Source of the DNA: Pelomonas caseinilytica
Lineage (GTDB): Bacteria > Pseudomonadota > Gammaproteobacteria > Burkholderiales > Burkholderiaceae_C
NCBI RefSeq assembly: GCF_021353235.1
Contig: NZ_JAJTWT010000006.1
Coordinates: 1 to 64,000, forward strand
Direction: 5' to 3'
Length of the DNA: 64,000 nt
Shown here one piece after another: positions 39,583 through 48,612 of this stretch (positions within the stretch are counted from its first letter, which is position 1; each line of letters starts with the position of its first letter). Under the pieces are notes generated by a model. It saw only the letters and a program-made list of their open reading frames with translations, did no database searches and was not told the DNA's origin. The position numbers and the translations under genes are program-made.

Positions 39583-40704
39583 TCAACGGGGATTGCCGGG
39601 CCAGAACAGCGCCGGGCCGGCGTCGGCGAGGGTCTTGCAGCCGCACAGGCCCATGGCGATCTCCAGCTCGTCGCGCAGCAGGCGCAGCGCGTGGGCGACG
39701 CCGAGGGCGCCGCTGGCGGCCAGGGCCTGCACGTAGGGGCGGCCGATCAGCACGGCACTGGCGCCGAGGGCGATGGCCTTGAGCACGTCGGTGCCACGGC
39801 GGATGCCGCCGTCGACCAGCACCGGCAGCGCCGGCCCGACGGCCGCGCGGACGGCAGGCAGCAGCTCGGCGCTGGCCGGCACGGTGTCGAGCGTTCGGCC
39901 GCCGTGGTTGGAGACGACCAGGCCGCTCACGCCGCGAGCCACGGCTTCGCGGGCGTCGTCGGCATGCGTCACGCCCTTGAGCAGCAGCGGCAGGCGGCTC
40001 TCGCTGCGCAGCCAGTCGACCTCGCGCCAGGTGGCCGCGCGTGGCATGAGGCCGTCGAAGAGCACGCTCTGCCCGGGTTGCAGGTCCAGCGGCTTCTTGA
40101 GGCCGCCGAGGTTGACGGCGCGGATGCCGTCGGGGAGCTTGAAGCCGGCGCGGCGCTCGCGGTCGCGTGCACCGTGGACGGGCGCGTCGACGGTCAGCAC
40201 CAGGGCCTGGAAGCCGGCCGCCTCGACGCGCCTGAGCAGGGCGCGCATGAAGTCGCGGTCGTCGCGCCAGTAGAGCTGGAACCACAGCGGACCGGCGGCC
40301 GGGTCGGCGAGCATGGGTGCGGCCACGGCCTCCATCGGCACGCTGGCCTGGGCGCTCAGCACGACGCCGGCGCCCTGGGCGGCGGCGGCGTGGGCGATGG
40401 CGACCTCGCCATCGGCATGGAAGAGACGTTGGTAGGCGATGGGCGCGAGCAGGATGGGATGCTGGAGTTTGCGGCCCAGCAGCGCCACGCGGGTGTGGCC
40501 GCCGGCCAGGTCGCGCAGCACGCGCGGGTGCAGCTTGAGGGCGTCCCAGGCGGCGCGGTTGGCATGGCGGGTGAGTTCGTCGGCCGCACCGCCGTCGAGG
40601 TAGGCCCAGGCCGCGGCGTCCACGCGGGCGCGCGCCGGGGCCTCGAAGTCGGCGAGGTTGGCCAGGCCTTCGGGCAGGGCTTCGATGGCCGGCGTGGCAC
40701 TCAC
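39583..40704 (-). CDS. FMN-dependent alpha-hydroxy acid oxidase/dehydrogenase
   Basis: 373 residues of the glycolate oxidase/L-lactate dehydrogenase family, which oxidises a 2-hydroxy acid to a 2-keto acid with FMN. TIM-barrel motifs: YLDGGAADE at the N-terminus, [31 protein letters not shown] (FMN Lys), SNHGGRTLD (catalytic His ~267) and [16 protein letters not shown]. The start is taken as the GTG at 40704, which overlaps the upstream stop (GTGA); an ATG at 40716 is also possible. Substrate not determined. It is coupled to the dioxygenase gene. Confidence 0.9.
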   Translation of the reverse strand: MSATPAIEALPEGLANLADFEAPARARVDAAAWAYLDGGAADELTRHANRAAWDALKLHPRVLRDLAGGHTRVALLGRKLQHPILLAPIAYQRLFHADGEVAIAHAAAAQGAGVVLSAQASVPMEAVAAPMLADPAAGPLWFQLYWRDDRDFMRALLRRVEAAGFQALVLTVDAPVHGARDRERRAGFKLPDGIRAVNLGGLKKPLDLQPGQSVLFDGLMPRAATWREVDWLRSESRLPLLLKGVTHADDAREAVARGVSGLVVSNHGGRTLDTVPASAELLPAVRAAVGPALPVLVDGGIRRGTDVLKAIALGASAVLIGRPYVQALAASGALGVAHALRLLRDELEIAMGLCGCKTLADAGPALFWPGNPR

Positions 40705-41384
40705 GTGTCTGCCCACATGCGAAGCAGGTTGTGGTACGTCCCGGTCAGCTGCACCAGCTCGGGCGTCTCGCCGAGTTTGCCGCGCAGCTTCATCAGGCTC
40801 ATGTCCATCTCGTAGAGCAGGCGGCGCTGCTCGTCGGCCCGCACCATGCTCTCGATCCAGAAGAAGCTCGCGAGCCGCTCGCCGCGGGTGACGGGCTCGA
40901 CGCGGTGCACGCTGGTGCCCGGGTAGACGACGATGTCGCCCGCCGCGAGCTTGACGCGCTGCTCGCCGTAGCTGTGCTCGATGACGAGGTCACCGCCGTC
41001 GTAGCTGTCGGGGTCGCTGAAGAACAGGGTGCAGGAGATGTCGGTACGCACCCGCTGCAGGCCGCCGGGCAGGTAGCGCACCGCCTGGTCGACGTGGTTG
41101 CCGTAGGTGTTGGCGCTGCCGGCGTAGCGGTTGAACAGCGGCGGCAGCACGCGCTTGGGCAGGGTGGCCGAGAAGAAGACGGGGTGCTTGTCCAGGGCCT
41201 GCAGCACCAGGGCCTGAAGCTCGCGGTGGGCCTCGCCGCCAGGCGGCAGCTGCTGGTTGTTCTTGACCTGCGCGGCCTGGCTGCCGGCGGTGGTGCGGCC
41301 GTCCACCCAGGAGGCGGCGGCCAGCAGTTCGCGCGCCCGGGCGAGGCCGGCGGCGTCGAGGACCTGGGGGATCTTCAGCAGCAT
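40701..41384 (-). CDS. PiuC/YbiX-type Fe(II)/2-oxoglutarate dioxygenase
   Basis: 227 residues. Iron ligands are GNHVDQA (His ~98, Asp ~100) and SVHRVEPV (His ~159); the 2-oxoglutarate-binding Arg is in [10 protein letters not shown]. This is the PKHD-type hydroxylase family usually found beside catecholate siderophore receptors, as here: the receptor gene lies 22 bp upstream. A role in iron-siderophore handling is established by association; the substrate is unknown. Confidence 0.92.
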   Translation of the reverse strand: MLLKIPQVLDAAGLARARELLAAASWVDGRTTAGSQAAQVKNNQQLPPGGEAHRELQALVLQALDKHPVFFSATLPKRVLPPLFNRYAGSANTYGNHVDQAVRYLPGGLQRVRTDISCTLFFSDPDSYDGGDLVIEHSYGEQRVKLAAGDIVVYPGTSVHRVEPVTRGERLASFFWIESMVRADEQRRLLYEMDMSLMKLRGKLGETPELVQLTGTYHNLLRMWADT

Positions 41385-41406
41385 GGCAGGCTCGGCCTCC
41401 CGAAGG

Positions 41407-43659
41407 TCAGAACTTGTAAGTGCCGGTCAGCGCCACGATGCGGCCCTTGCCTGGCACGTAATGGCCGGTGTAGAGCGTGTCGGCGTAGAGCTTGTTGGTC
41501 ACATTGTCGACGTTGAGCCGGAACAGCAGCTCGTCCTCGAGCACCGTGTATTCGGCCATGAGGTTGGCGACGACGAACTTGGGCGCGTAGAAGCCGGGGT
41601 TGCGGTTGGGCTGCTGGCCGCTGCGGGCGTTGAAGCCGCCGCCGACGCGCCATTGCGGGTTGAGCTTGTAGGTCGTCCACAGGCTGCCGGAGTAGCGCGG
41701 GGTGAGCGACGGCCGGGCGCCCTGGCCCTCGGCGCCTTCCGCGGCGACGTCGATCTTGGCCACGGGCATCCACGTGAAGGTGCCGAAGACCTCCCAGTCC
41801 GGCGTGATGCGGCCGGTGATGTCGACGTCCAGGCCGGCGGCGTGGCGCTTGCCGGAGAGCTCGACGAGGTTGGTCAGCGGGTCGGTGTTGCGTTCGTGCA
41901 GCTTGGTCGCGCGGAAGATGCCGAAGCGCGTCGTCAGGCGGCCGTCGGCGGAGTCGAACTGCCCGCCGAGTTCGAGGTTGATGGACTTCTCCGGCGGGAT
42001 GCCGGCGTTGGCGGCGCTGAGCGAATAGGTGTCGCCCGAGGTGTTGAAGGAGGTGGCGCCCATCAGGTGGAAGGACAGCTGGGCGTTGGGCTGGAAGAGC
42101 ACGGCCGCCCGCTTGCTCCACTCCGACACGCGCATCGAGTAGGGCTGGGTCGTGACCGGCGCCGGGGCGTTGGCGGGGATGGCGTAGACCTTGTAGTCGC
42201 CGTCGAGCTTGTCGTAGCGCAGGCCGGCCAGCACTTTCCACATCGGCGCGACCTGCATCATGTCCTGCAGGTAGGCGCCATAGCCCTTGGAGACGTAGTC
42301 GTTGTTGGTGCGGAAGCTGCGCAAGCCCTCGTCGATCCAGGCGCCGTCGTTGGGGGTGCCGATGGTGGTGGTCGGCTTGACCGGTACGACGCCGCCCTGG
42401 GCCGCCGAGTAGGCGGTGTAGACCTGTTTCTTCTCCTGGGCGAAGTCGACGCCGGTCTGCAGGCTGTGCTCGAAGCCGGCCGTCTTGAAGCGCGCGCTCA
42501 GGTCGCTCTGCAGCGTCACGGTCTGCATGTCCTGGACCTTGAGCTGGGTGCCGCGGTTGATGACGGTGTTGGGGCCGAAGGTGTCCAGCGAGACGCCGAC
42601 CTTGCCGGGCTGCAGGGCCGCGGCGGCGAAGCGCACGGTGCCGGCCCGCTGGTCGCGGGTGTAGCTGGCGTAGCGGGCCTTGGTGACCAGCTCCACATCG
42701 GGAGTGAAGCGATGCGTGTGCTGGCCCATCACGTAGCGGGCCGAGCCCTTGTTGCGGTCGCTGGCCATGCCGTAGTAGGCGGTCGGGTCCAGCGGCAGCA
42801 GCGTCGTCGCGCTGGCGGGCGAAGCCAGCGTCGGCCGGATCCAGGGCATGCCGTAGTTCATGCCGTTCTCGTTCTCGAGGGCGTAAAGGGTGAGGCCGAA
42901 CTCGTCGTCCTCGCCGATGCCGGTGCGCACCGAGCCTGCAACACCCGCCTTGTTGATGCTGCTGCCGGCGCCGTCGTTGTCGCCGCGGTTGACCATGGTG
43001 CCGATGCGCCAGGCCGTCGTCTCGCCGGTGCGGCGGTTGAAGTCGCCCACGGCGCGCAGCTGCGAGTGGCTGCCGACGGTGACGTCGACCTGGTTCTGGT
43101 CGGCCAGCAGGGCCTGCTTGGTCACCTGGTTGACCGCGCCGCCGCTGGAGCCGCGGCCGAACATCAGCGCGCCCGAACCGCGCAGCAGCTCGATCTTGTC
43201 GAGGAAGAAGGTGTCGCGGTCGTAGAAGGCCGGGTCGCGCATGCCGTCGATGAAGATGTCGCCGGTGCTTTGCAGCGAAATGCCGTGGATCTTGATGTCC
43301 TCCTCGCCGCCCTCGGCGGCCTGGAAGGTGATGCCGGCGGTGTTCTTCAGCACTTCCTTGACGTTGTCGAGGTTGCGGTCGTCGATGAGCTTCTCGGTGA
43401 CGACGGTGAGGCCTTGAGGGATGTCGCGCAGGTCCTGCTTGCCCTTGCCGATGCGGGTCTCCGTGGCCTGGTAGCCGTCCTTGCCCTGGGGCTCGGCGCT
43501 GGCGCGGGCGCGCACGGTGGGCAGCACGTTGTCGGTCTTCTCGGGCGCGGTGGTCTGGGCCAGGGCGGCCGAGGCCAGGCCGAAGCCGGCGGCGAGGGCG
43601 CCGAGGGGAAGGAGGACGGTGGGCTGCGGCTTGCCGGATTTCTTGTTGTGGCGGGACAT
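41407..43659 (-). CDS. TonB-dependent siderophore receptor (Fiu-like)
   Basis: Outer-membrane receptor importing a ferric, probably catecholate, siderophore. 750 residues from ATG 43659 ([12 protein letters not shown]); longer starts are possible. The signal peptide ends near AALAQ. A TonB box-like VLPTVRARA is followed by the plug domain ([43 protein letters not shown]). The barrel ends with a terminal aromatic in ALTGTYKF. It shares an operon with the PiuC-like dioxygenase and the FMN enzyme, and the tonB gene lies upstream. Confidence 0.93.
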   Translation of the reverse strand: MSRHNKKSGKPQPTVLLPLGALAAGFGLASAALAQTTAPEKTDNVLPTVRARASAEPQGKDGYQATETRIGKGKQDLRDIPQGLTVVTEKLIDDRNLDNVKEVLKNTAGITFQAAEGGEEDIKIHGISLQSTGDIFIDGMRDPAFYDRDTFFLDKIELLRGSGALMFGRGSSGGAVNQVTKQALLADQNQVDVTVGSHSQLRAVGDFNRRTGETTAWRIGTMVNRGDNDGAGSSINKAGVAGSVRTGIGEDDEFGLTLYALENENGMNYGMPWIRPTLASPASATTLLPLDPTAYYGMASDRNKGSARYVMGQHTHRFTPDVELVTKARYASYTRDQRAGTVRFAAAALQPGKVGVSLDTFGPNTVINRGTQLKVQDMQTVTLQSDLSARFKTAGFEHSLQTGVDFAQEKKQVYTAYSAAQGGVVPVKPTTTIGTPNDGAWIDEGLRSFRTNNDYVSKGYGAYLQDMMQVAPMWKVLAGLRYDKLDGDYKVYAIPANAPAPVTTQPYSMRVSEWSKRAAVLFQPNAQLSFHLMGATSFNTSGDTYSLSAANAGIPPEKSINLELGGQFDSADGRLTTRFGIFRATKLHERNTDPLTNLVELSGKRHAAGLDVDITGRITPDWEVFGTFTWMPVAKIDVAAEGAEGQGARPSLTPRYSGSLWTTYKLNPQWRVGGGFNARSGQQPNRNPGFYAPKFVVANLMAEYTVLEDELLFRLNVDNVTNKLYADTLYTGHYVPGKGRIVALTGTYKF

Positions 43660-43755
43660 GGAAGGCTCCGATGGATCGTGGTGAATGGGCATGGCTTTGC
43701 CCAAGGCGGCCTCGGGGCCGCCCACGGCATGGCTACTCGGGGAAAGCGGTGCGGG

Positions 43756-44526
43756 TCAGCGGTCGACTTCGTAGGACATCGGGGCGATGACCTCCCACTC
43801 GACGGGCTGGCCGTTCTCGGTCTGCGGCACGAAGCGGGCGCTGCGCATGTCGAGCAGCGCCTGTTCGTCCAGGCGGGTGAAGCCGGAGGACTTGACCAGC
43901 GTGATCTCGCGCGGCAGGCCGTTCATGTCGACGACGACGCGCAGCTGCACCACGCCGGACTCGCGCAGCCGCTTGGACATCAGCGGCACGGTCATGCGCG
44001 GCTCGCGCAGGTAGCGCACGGCGCTGGCCGGGATGCGCTTGAGGGCCGGTGCCGGCGGCGGCGCGACCTGCACGACCGGCGTGGGCGCCGTCTGCACCGG
44101 CACGGCGGCCGGCGGCGGCGGGGGCAGCGCGGCCACGACGGGCGCGGGGGCCGGCGCCGCGGCGATGGCGATCAGCGGGGGCTCGATCAACGTCGGCGCC
44201 GGCACCTTGAGATCGGGCATGGCCACGGGCGTGGGCGGCAGCGGCTTGGGCGGCTCGGCGGGCGCGATGACCCGCACGACGATGGGCGTCACGCGGCTGA
44301 TGGCGCGCTTGACGTCCTGCATGCGGCTCAGGCCCCAGAAGGCGAGCAGGTGGGCGGCGGCGATGCCCACCAGCAGCACCCGCCGGCTGCGCGGAGGGCG
44401 CGCCAGCTCGGCGTAGCTCGTGCGCGGCGGCACCAGGGCCGCAGGCCGCGGCGGCAAGGCGACCGGCGACGGCGCAACGAAGGCGAGGGAGGCGGGCTTC
44501 ACGAACGAGGCGGCGGAGGAGGACAC
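43756..44526 (-). CDS. Energy transducer TonB
   Basis: 256 residues starting with GTG. One N-terminal membrane helix (VLLVGIAAAHLLAFWGL, ~50-66) is followed by a Pro/Ala-rich periplasmic spacer (~90-170) and the C-terminal TonB domain (SGVVQLRVVVDMNGLPREIT, SGFTRLDEQALLDMRSARF). It transfers proton-motive energy to outer-membrane receptors, most likely the siderophore receptor encoded next. ExbB/ExbD are not adjacent. A Fur box covers its promoter region. Confidence 0.92.
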   Translation of the reverse strand: MSSSAASFVKPASLAFVAPSPVALPPRPAALVPPRTSYAELARPPRSRRVLLVGIAAAHLLAFWGLSRMQDVKRAISRVTPIVVRVIAPAEPPKPLPPTPVAMPDLKVPAPTLIEPPLIAIAAAPAPAPVVAALPPPPPAAVPVQTAPTPVVQVAPPPAPALKRIPASAVRYLREPRMTVPLMSKRLRESGVVQLRVVVDMNGLPREITLVKSSGFTRLDEQALLDMRSARFVPQTENGQPVEWEVIAPMSYEVDR

Positions 44527-44543
44527 GGAAAAATCTTAACACG

Positions 44544-44563
44544 AATGCGAACGATTCTTATTT
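44544..44563. promoter_or_regulatory. Fur box upstream of tonB
   Basis: AATGCGAACGATTCTTATTT lies 18 bp before the tonB start and resembles the Fur consensus of interrupted AAT/ATT inverted repeats. Iron repression of tonB and possibly the following iron genes is expected. It could also affect the divergent gene at 44628. Confidence 0.7.
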
Positions 44564-44627
44564 GATGAATCGCAAGCGAGGCCCCCGCGCGACACCCGCC
44601 GAAGCGGGCGCCCGATATGCTCGCGGC

Positions 44628-44981
44628 ATGAAGATCCTCGTCCGTTGGCTGCTGCTCGCCGGCGCGTTGCTGCTGGTGGCCCACCTCTATCCCGGCGTCG
44701 TCGTGCGCAGCTTCACCTCGGCGCTGATCGCGGCGCTGGTGCTGGGTCTGCTGAACACCCTGCTGCGGCCCATCCTGGTGCTGCTGACGCTGCCGGTGAC
44801 GGTGCTCAGCCTGGGGCTCTTCCTCTTCGTCATCAACGCCCTGATGTTCTGGGCGGCCGCCTCCGTGCTGGACGGTCTGGCCGTCACCGGCTTCGGCGCG
44901 GCCCTGATCGGTTCGCTGATCTACAGCCTGTGCGGCATGGTCATCGACGTGCTCATCGAGCGCCTGTTCCCAGGGGACTGA
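44628..44981 (+). CDS. YvlD/phage-holin-family membrane protein
   Basis: 117 residues with four membrane helices (~5-22, 27-47, 52-75, 88-108) and the conserved LLNTLLRPILVLLTLPVTVL segment of the PF04020 family. Despite the family name it is a chromosomal gene without phage context; the function is unknown. The start at ATG 44628 (MKILVRWLLLAG) fits the family N-terminus. Its 3' end overlaps the convergent TetR gene by 29 bp. Confidence 0.88.
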   Translation: MKILVRWLLLAGALLLVAHLYPGVVVRSFTSALIAALVLGLLNTLLRPILVLLTLPVTVLSLGLFLFVINALMFWAAASVLDGLAVTGFGAALIGSLIYSLCGMVIDVLIERLFPGD

Positions 44982-45606
44982 GCACCATCTCCACCCCGGC
45001 GCGCGCCAGCGCCGCCAGGGCTTCGCGGGCGTCGCCCGCCCGGGCTCGCAGGGCCATCGAATGCAGCACGGCCGAGGCGAGCTCGGCCCGCGTCGCGACG
45101 TCGGTACCGGCCGGCAGCTCCCCGGCGTCCACGGCCTGCTTCAGCCGCGTCTCGAAGGCCGCCGTGAAGCTGCGCAGCGAGTCGCCGAGCTGGCGGCGGA
45201 TGGCCTCGTCGCGGGGCGCTTCGGTCGCGGCGGTGCCGATGAGCAGGCAGCCGCGCGCCGCTTCGTCGGGCGGGTAGTAGAGCTGCAGCGCCAGGTCGTA
45301 GACGCGCAGCAGCCCCTCGCGCAAGGGCCGGCCTTGGAGGGCCGCGGCCATGGCGGCGTTGGATTGCTCGGTGTACAGGCGCAGGGCCTGCAGGTAGAGG
45401 GCGTGCTTGTCGCCGAAGGCCCCGTAGAGGCTGGGCCGGTTCAGGCCGGTGGCGGCGCCGAGGTCGTCCATCGAAGTCGCCGCATAGCCTTGGCGCCAGA
45501 AGGCCAGCGTGGCCTGGGCGAGGGTGGCGGCAGCGTCGAAGCTGCGCGGCCGGCCGCGAGGCCGCCGTGCCGGCGTCGGGCCGTCGTCTTCAGGTTTTTG
45601 TACCAC
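44953..45606 (-). CDS. TetR-family transcriptional regulator
   Basis: 217 residues starting with GTG 45606. The N-terminal HTH is RSFDAAATLAQATLAFWRQG, then YAATSMDDLGAATGLNRPSL and YGAFGDKHALYLQAL. The C-terminal ligand domain (~75-210) has GCLLIGTAATEAP, as in the AcrR/YxaF-type subgroup. It is divergent from a glutathione transferase gene and most likely represses it through the palindrome at 45630-45646, releasing on binding an electrophile or aromatic inducer. Confidence 0.92.
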   Translation of the reverse strand: MVQKPEDDGPTPARRPRGRPRSFDAAATLAQATLAFWRQGYAATSMDDLGAATGLNRPSLYGAFGDKHALYLQALRLYTEQSNAAMAAALQGRPLREGLLRVYDLALQLYYPPDEAARGCLLIGTAATEAPRDEAIRRQLGDSLRSFTAAFETRLKQAVDAGELPAGTDVATRAELASAVLHSMALRARAGDAREALAALARAGVEMVLSPLGTGAR

Positions 45607-45621
45607 GATGAATGAAATTCA

Positions 45622-45651
45622 TTGACGCCATTGAATTCTGTTCAATATAGT
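45622..45651 (+). promoter_or_regulatory. Sigma-70 promoter with embedded TetR operator
   Basis: TTGACG (-35, 45622-45627) and TATAGT (-10, 45646-45651) are 18 bp apart. The spacer is filled by the palindrome ATTGAA-TTCTG-TTCAAT (45630-45646). A second imperfect palindrome, AATGAAATTCATT, lies at 45611-45623. Bound repressor would block RNA polymerase at the GST gene and probably at its own gene. Confidence 0.8.
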
Positions 45652-45673
45652 ACAAAACACTTTGGAGATCGTG

Positions 45674-46306
45674 ATGGAGCTGTTCTTTTCACCCATGGCC
45701 TGTTCGCTGGCGAGCCGCACCGTGCTGTACGAGGCGGGCGCCGAGGCACGTTTCACGCAGGTGGACGGCCGTGCCAAGCGCACTCGGGACGGCCGCGACT
45801 ACTGGCAGATCAACCCCATGGGCCAGGTGCCGGCGCTGCGAACGCCCGAGGGCTGGCTGCTGACCGAGAACGCCGCGGTGCTGCAATACCTGGCGGAATC
45901 ATGGCCCGCCGCCGGCCTGCTGCCCGCCGACGCCGGTGCCCGTGCCCGGGTGCGGCAATGGCTGGCCTTCATCGGCACCGAACTGCACAAGGCGGTCTTC
46001 GTGCCCCTGCTGGATCCCCAGGCACCGGCCGACGTGAAGGCCTACGCCATGGAGAAGGCCGCGCTGCGCCTGTCGGTGCTGGAGGCTCATCTGCAGGCAC
46101 ACGAGCACCTGGAAGGCGACTATGGCGTCGCCGACATCTACCTCGCCGTCGTGCTGAACTGGGCGCCCTATGCCGGTGTCGACCTCGCGCGCTGGCCGGC
46201 CGTGCTGGCCTATCACCGCCGCATCGGCCAGCGCGAAGCCGTCGCCCGCGCCCTGCGCGAGGAATTCGCCCTCTACCAGGAAGAACAGCGCCAGCGCGCC
46301 GCGTGA
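45674..46306 (+). CDS. Glutathione S-transferase
   Basis: 210 residues from ATG 45674, preceded by GGAG at good spacing. N-terminal thioredoxin-like domain: MELFFSPMACSLASRTVLYE (active-site Cys/Ser region), INPMGQVPAL (cis-Pro) and LTENAAVLQYLAE (glutathione-binding Glu-Asn/Ser). The helical C-terminal domain has GVADIYLAVVLNWAP. It conjugates glutathione to electrophiles or isomerises substrates. Likely induced by relief of the divergent TetR repressor. Confidence 0.93.
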   Translation: MELFFSPMACSLASRTVLYEAGAEARFTQVDGRAKRTRDGRDYWQINPMGQVPALRTPEGWLLTENAAVLQYLAESWPAAGLLPADAGARARVRQWLAFIGTELHKAVFVPLLDPQAPADVKAYAMEKAALRLSVLEAHLQAHEHLEGDYGVADIYLAVVLNWAPYAGVDLARWPAVLAYHRRIGQREAVARALREEFALYQEEQRQRAA

Positions 46307-46364
46307 CGGCAGCCTCTACCCGCCCCGAGGCGCGCGCAGCGCCGCCACCCCTCCAGCGACTCCC

Positions 46365-46436
46365 ACGGATCCGGCTTTGCCGGTCCGTCGGGAGTGCCCC
46401 CTTGAGGGGGCGGCCGTCAGGCCGTAGGGGGTGGTC
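46365..46436. repeat. Dispersed GC-rich hairpin repeat
   Basis: Between convergent genes lies a set of stems: GGATCCGGCTTTGCCGGTCC, then CCCCCTTGAGGGGG, then GGCCGTCAGGCC and AGGGGGTGG. This arrangement is typical of REP-like repeats scattered downstream of genes in Burkholderiales. No second copy was noticed in this window. It may stop transcription from both sides. Confidence 0.55.
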
Positions 46437-48044
46437 TCAATTCGGAAGCTCGACGTCCGGCGGGATGTAGCGGCCCTTGTACATCTCGGCCAGGATGCCC
46501 TGGCGTTCGTAGACGAGGGTGCGCAGGCGCGCGTCGATGACCGAGGCCTCGACCTGGTCGGCATCGGGCCCGCGGGACTGGCGCAGCCCCGAGCGCAGGC
46601 GGTCGATGGCGCCGTTGAGGTCGCCCGCGGCGGCGCGCGTCTCGGCCTGGGCGCGCACGGCGCGCAGGGGCTGGCCGAGCTTCTCCCAGATGAGGGCGAG
46701 TTCGTGCCAGGCCAGCGCGTCGTTCGGTTCCAGGCTGACGTGGGTTTGCAGTGCGTCCGCCGCTTCGCGCAGCGCGGGTCCGGCCGTCGAGGCGGGGCCG
46801 GAGGCGAGGGCCAGGCCGACGCGCTGCATCAGCATGGGCCGGGACTTCTCGCCTTGCAGCTTGTCGAGCGCCGCGATGCCGTCGGCGGGGCGCCCCCGGG
46901 CTTCGGCCAGCTCGGCGCGCAGATAGGTCAGCAGCCGGCTCGCCGCCGCCGTCTCGGTGGGGCTGGGATTGAGGAGTTGCAGCGTCAGCTCGGCGCTGCG
47001 CAGGGAGGCGCCGGCGCGATCGAAATTGCGCAGCTTGATGGACGCCAGGGCCGCGGCGTAACGGGCGCCGAGCTGCTCGTAGCCGTTGCCGCCGTCCTTC
47101 AGGTCGCGCGCGCCGGCGTCGTAGTTCTCGAGCACCTTCCAGGCGTCCACGCGCGGGTCCATCAGCACGCGCGAGCGGGCGGCCATCAAGGCGTGCTCGG
47201 CCAGGCCGCGCGGGCGGGCGAACGGCTCCAGGGCCAGCCGGGTGCGGGCGTCGCCGATGCGCTCGCTCGTCAGCGGGTGCGAGCGGAGGTAAGGGTAGGC
47301 GCCCGAGTCCATCAGGTGGTAGGCCTGCTCCATGCGCTCGAACATGCTCACCATGCCGCTGCCGGCGAAGCCCGCCTCGACCAGCACGTTGAAGCCGACA
47401 CGGTCGGCCTCGCGCTCCATGTCGCGCGAGAAATTGAGCGACAGCTGCGTGGCCGCTGCCTGGCCGCCGACGATGCCGGCGTTGGCCATCTCGATGTTCC
47501 CGCGCGAGGCGGCCAGCACGCCCAGCAGCAGGCCGGCGATGGCCACCATGCTGTTGCGCGAGTCGCCGGCGATGCGCCGGGCGATGTGGCGCTGCGTGAT
47601 GTGCGACAGCTCGTGCGCCAGCACCGAAGCCAGCTCGTCGCGCGAGCCCGTCATGGCGATCAGGCCGAGGTGGGTGCCGACGAAACCGCCCGGCAGCGCG
47701 AAGGCATTGACGCTGCGGTCGCGCACGAGGAAGGGCTCCCAGGCGAAGCGCGCCTGGGTCTCGTCGCCGATCTGGCCGAGCTTGCGGGCCGCCTTGACCA
47801 GCGGCTCCCAGATGCCTTCGAGGTATTCCTGCAGCAGCGGGTCCTGGACGTAGTCGGGGTCGATGCGGATCTGGCGCATGACCTGGTCGCCCAGGCGGCG
47901 CTCGGAGCCGACGTCCAGGTCCTGCGAGACCGAGTCGCCGAGGGCCGGCAGGTTGACCTGGGCATTCAGCGGCGCGCCGGGCAGGGCCAGCGTGGCGGCT
48001 GCGAGCAGCGTGAGCAGGGGACGGGTGGCGAACGGGATCTTCAT
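46437..48044 (-). CDS. BepA/YfgC-like M48 metalloprotease with TPR repeats
   Basis: 535 residues. A signal peptide ([23 protein letters not shown]...) exports it to the periplasm. The M48 zinc site is [13 protein letters not shown] (HExxH ~141) with the third ligand Glu in [10 protein letters not shown]. The C-terminal ~200 residues are TPR-like helices. BepA-type proteins check outer-membrane protein assembly, acting as chaperone and protease for LptD. The length is typical. It is divergent from moaC. Confidence 0.92.
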   Translation of the reverse strand: MKIPFATRPLLTLLAAATLALPGAPLNAQVNLPALGDSVSQDLDVGSERRLGDQVMRQIRIDPDYVQDPLLQEYLEGIWEPLVKAARKLGQIGDETQARFAWEPFLVRDRSVNAFALPGGFVGTHLGLIAMTGSRDELASVLAHELSHITQRHIARRIAGDSRNSMVAIAGLLLGVLAASRGNIEMANAGIVGGQAAATQLSLNFSRDMEREADRVGFNVLVEAGFAGSGMVSMFERMEQAYHLMDSGAYPYLRSHPLTSERIGDARTRLALEPFARPRGLAEHALMAARSRVLMDPRVDAWKVLENYDAGARDLKDGGNGYEQLGARYAAALASIKLRNFDRAGASLRSAELTLQLLNPSPTETAAASRLLTYLRAELAEARGRPADGIAALDKLQGEKSRPMLMQRVGLALASGPASTAGPALREAADALQTHVSLEPNDALAWHELALIWEKLGQPLRAVRAQAETRAAAGDLNGAIDRLRSGLRQSRGPDADQVEASVIDARLRTLVYERQGILAEMYKGRYIPPDVELPN

Positions 48045-48123
48045 CAGGCAAGGGCTCCTGCCGCCGCGGCGCCGGGCGGCTGTCTATGATGCCTGCAACT
48101 CGGTTTCCTGTTTGTTTCGCTGT

Positions 48124-48612
48124 ATGAGCAACCCCCTGACCCACTTCGACGCCCAGGGCCAGGCCCATATGGTGGACGTGTCGGCCAAGGCTGAGACCCA
48201 CCGCGTCGCCGTGGCGGCCGGCGAGATCCGCATGAAGCCCGAGACCCTGGCCCTGATCGCCAGCGGCACTGCGAAGAAGGGCGACGTGCTGGGCGTGGCG
48301 CGCATCGCCGCCATCCAGGGCGCCAAGCGCTGCAGCGACCTCGTGCCACTGTGCCATCCGCTGCCCATCACCCGCGTGGCCGTGGACTTCGAGCTGGACG
48401 AGGCCGGCAACCGCGTGCGCTGCCGCGCGCAGGTGGAGACGCTGGGACGCACCGGCGTGGAGATGGAGGCCCTGTGCGCCGTGCAGGTGGGGCTGCTCAC
48501 CATTTATGACATGTGCAAGGCGGCGGACCGCGGCATGGTCATCGCCGAGGTGCGCGTGCTGGAGAAGCACGGGGGCAAGAGCGGCGACTGGCAGGCCGCC
48601 GCCTCAGCGTAG
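48124..48612 (+). CDS. moaC: Cyclic pyranopterin monophosphate synthase MoaC
   Basis: Second enzyme of molybdenum cofactor synthesis, 162 residues. Conserved blocks: [49 protein letters not shown] and [20 protein letters not shown] with the catalytic Lys in MCKAADRGM. The length is normal. No other moa genes are next to it. Its 3' end overlaps the convergent ligase gene by 9 bp. Confidence 0.97.
   Translation: MSNPLTHFDAQGQAHMVDVSAKAETHRVAVAAGEIRMKPETLALIASGTAKKGDVLGVARIAAIQGAKRCSDLVPLCHPLPITRVAVDFELDEAGNRVRCRAQVETLGRTGVEMEALCAVQVGLLTIYDMCKAADRGMVIAEVRVLEKHGGKSGDWQAAASA

Noticed and set aside
41257-44565. An 1102-residue open frame on the plus strand opposite the siderophore receptor and tonB
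   Set aside because: It spans several genuine minus-strand genes and has no ribosome binding site or domain; it is a compositional artefact.
44628-44981. Holin-family gene as evidence of a prophage
   Set aside because: The PF04020 family name is historical; no lysis, capsid or integrase genes surround it, and the context is chromosomal.
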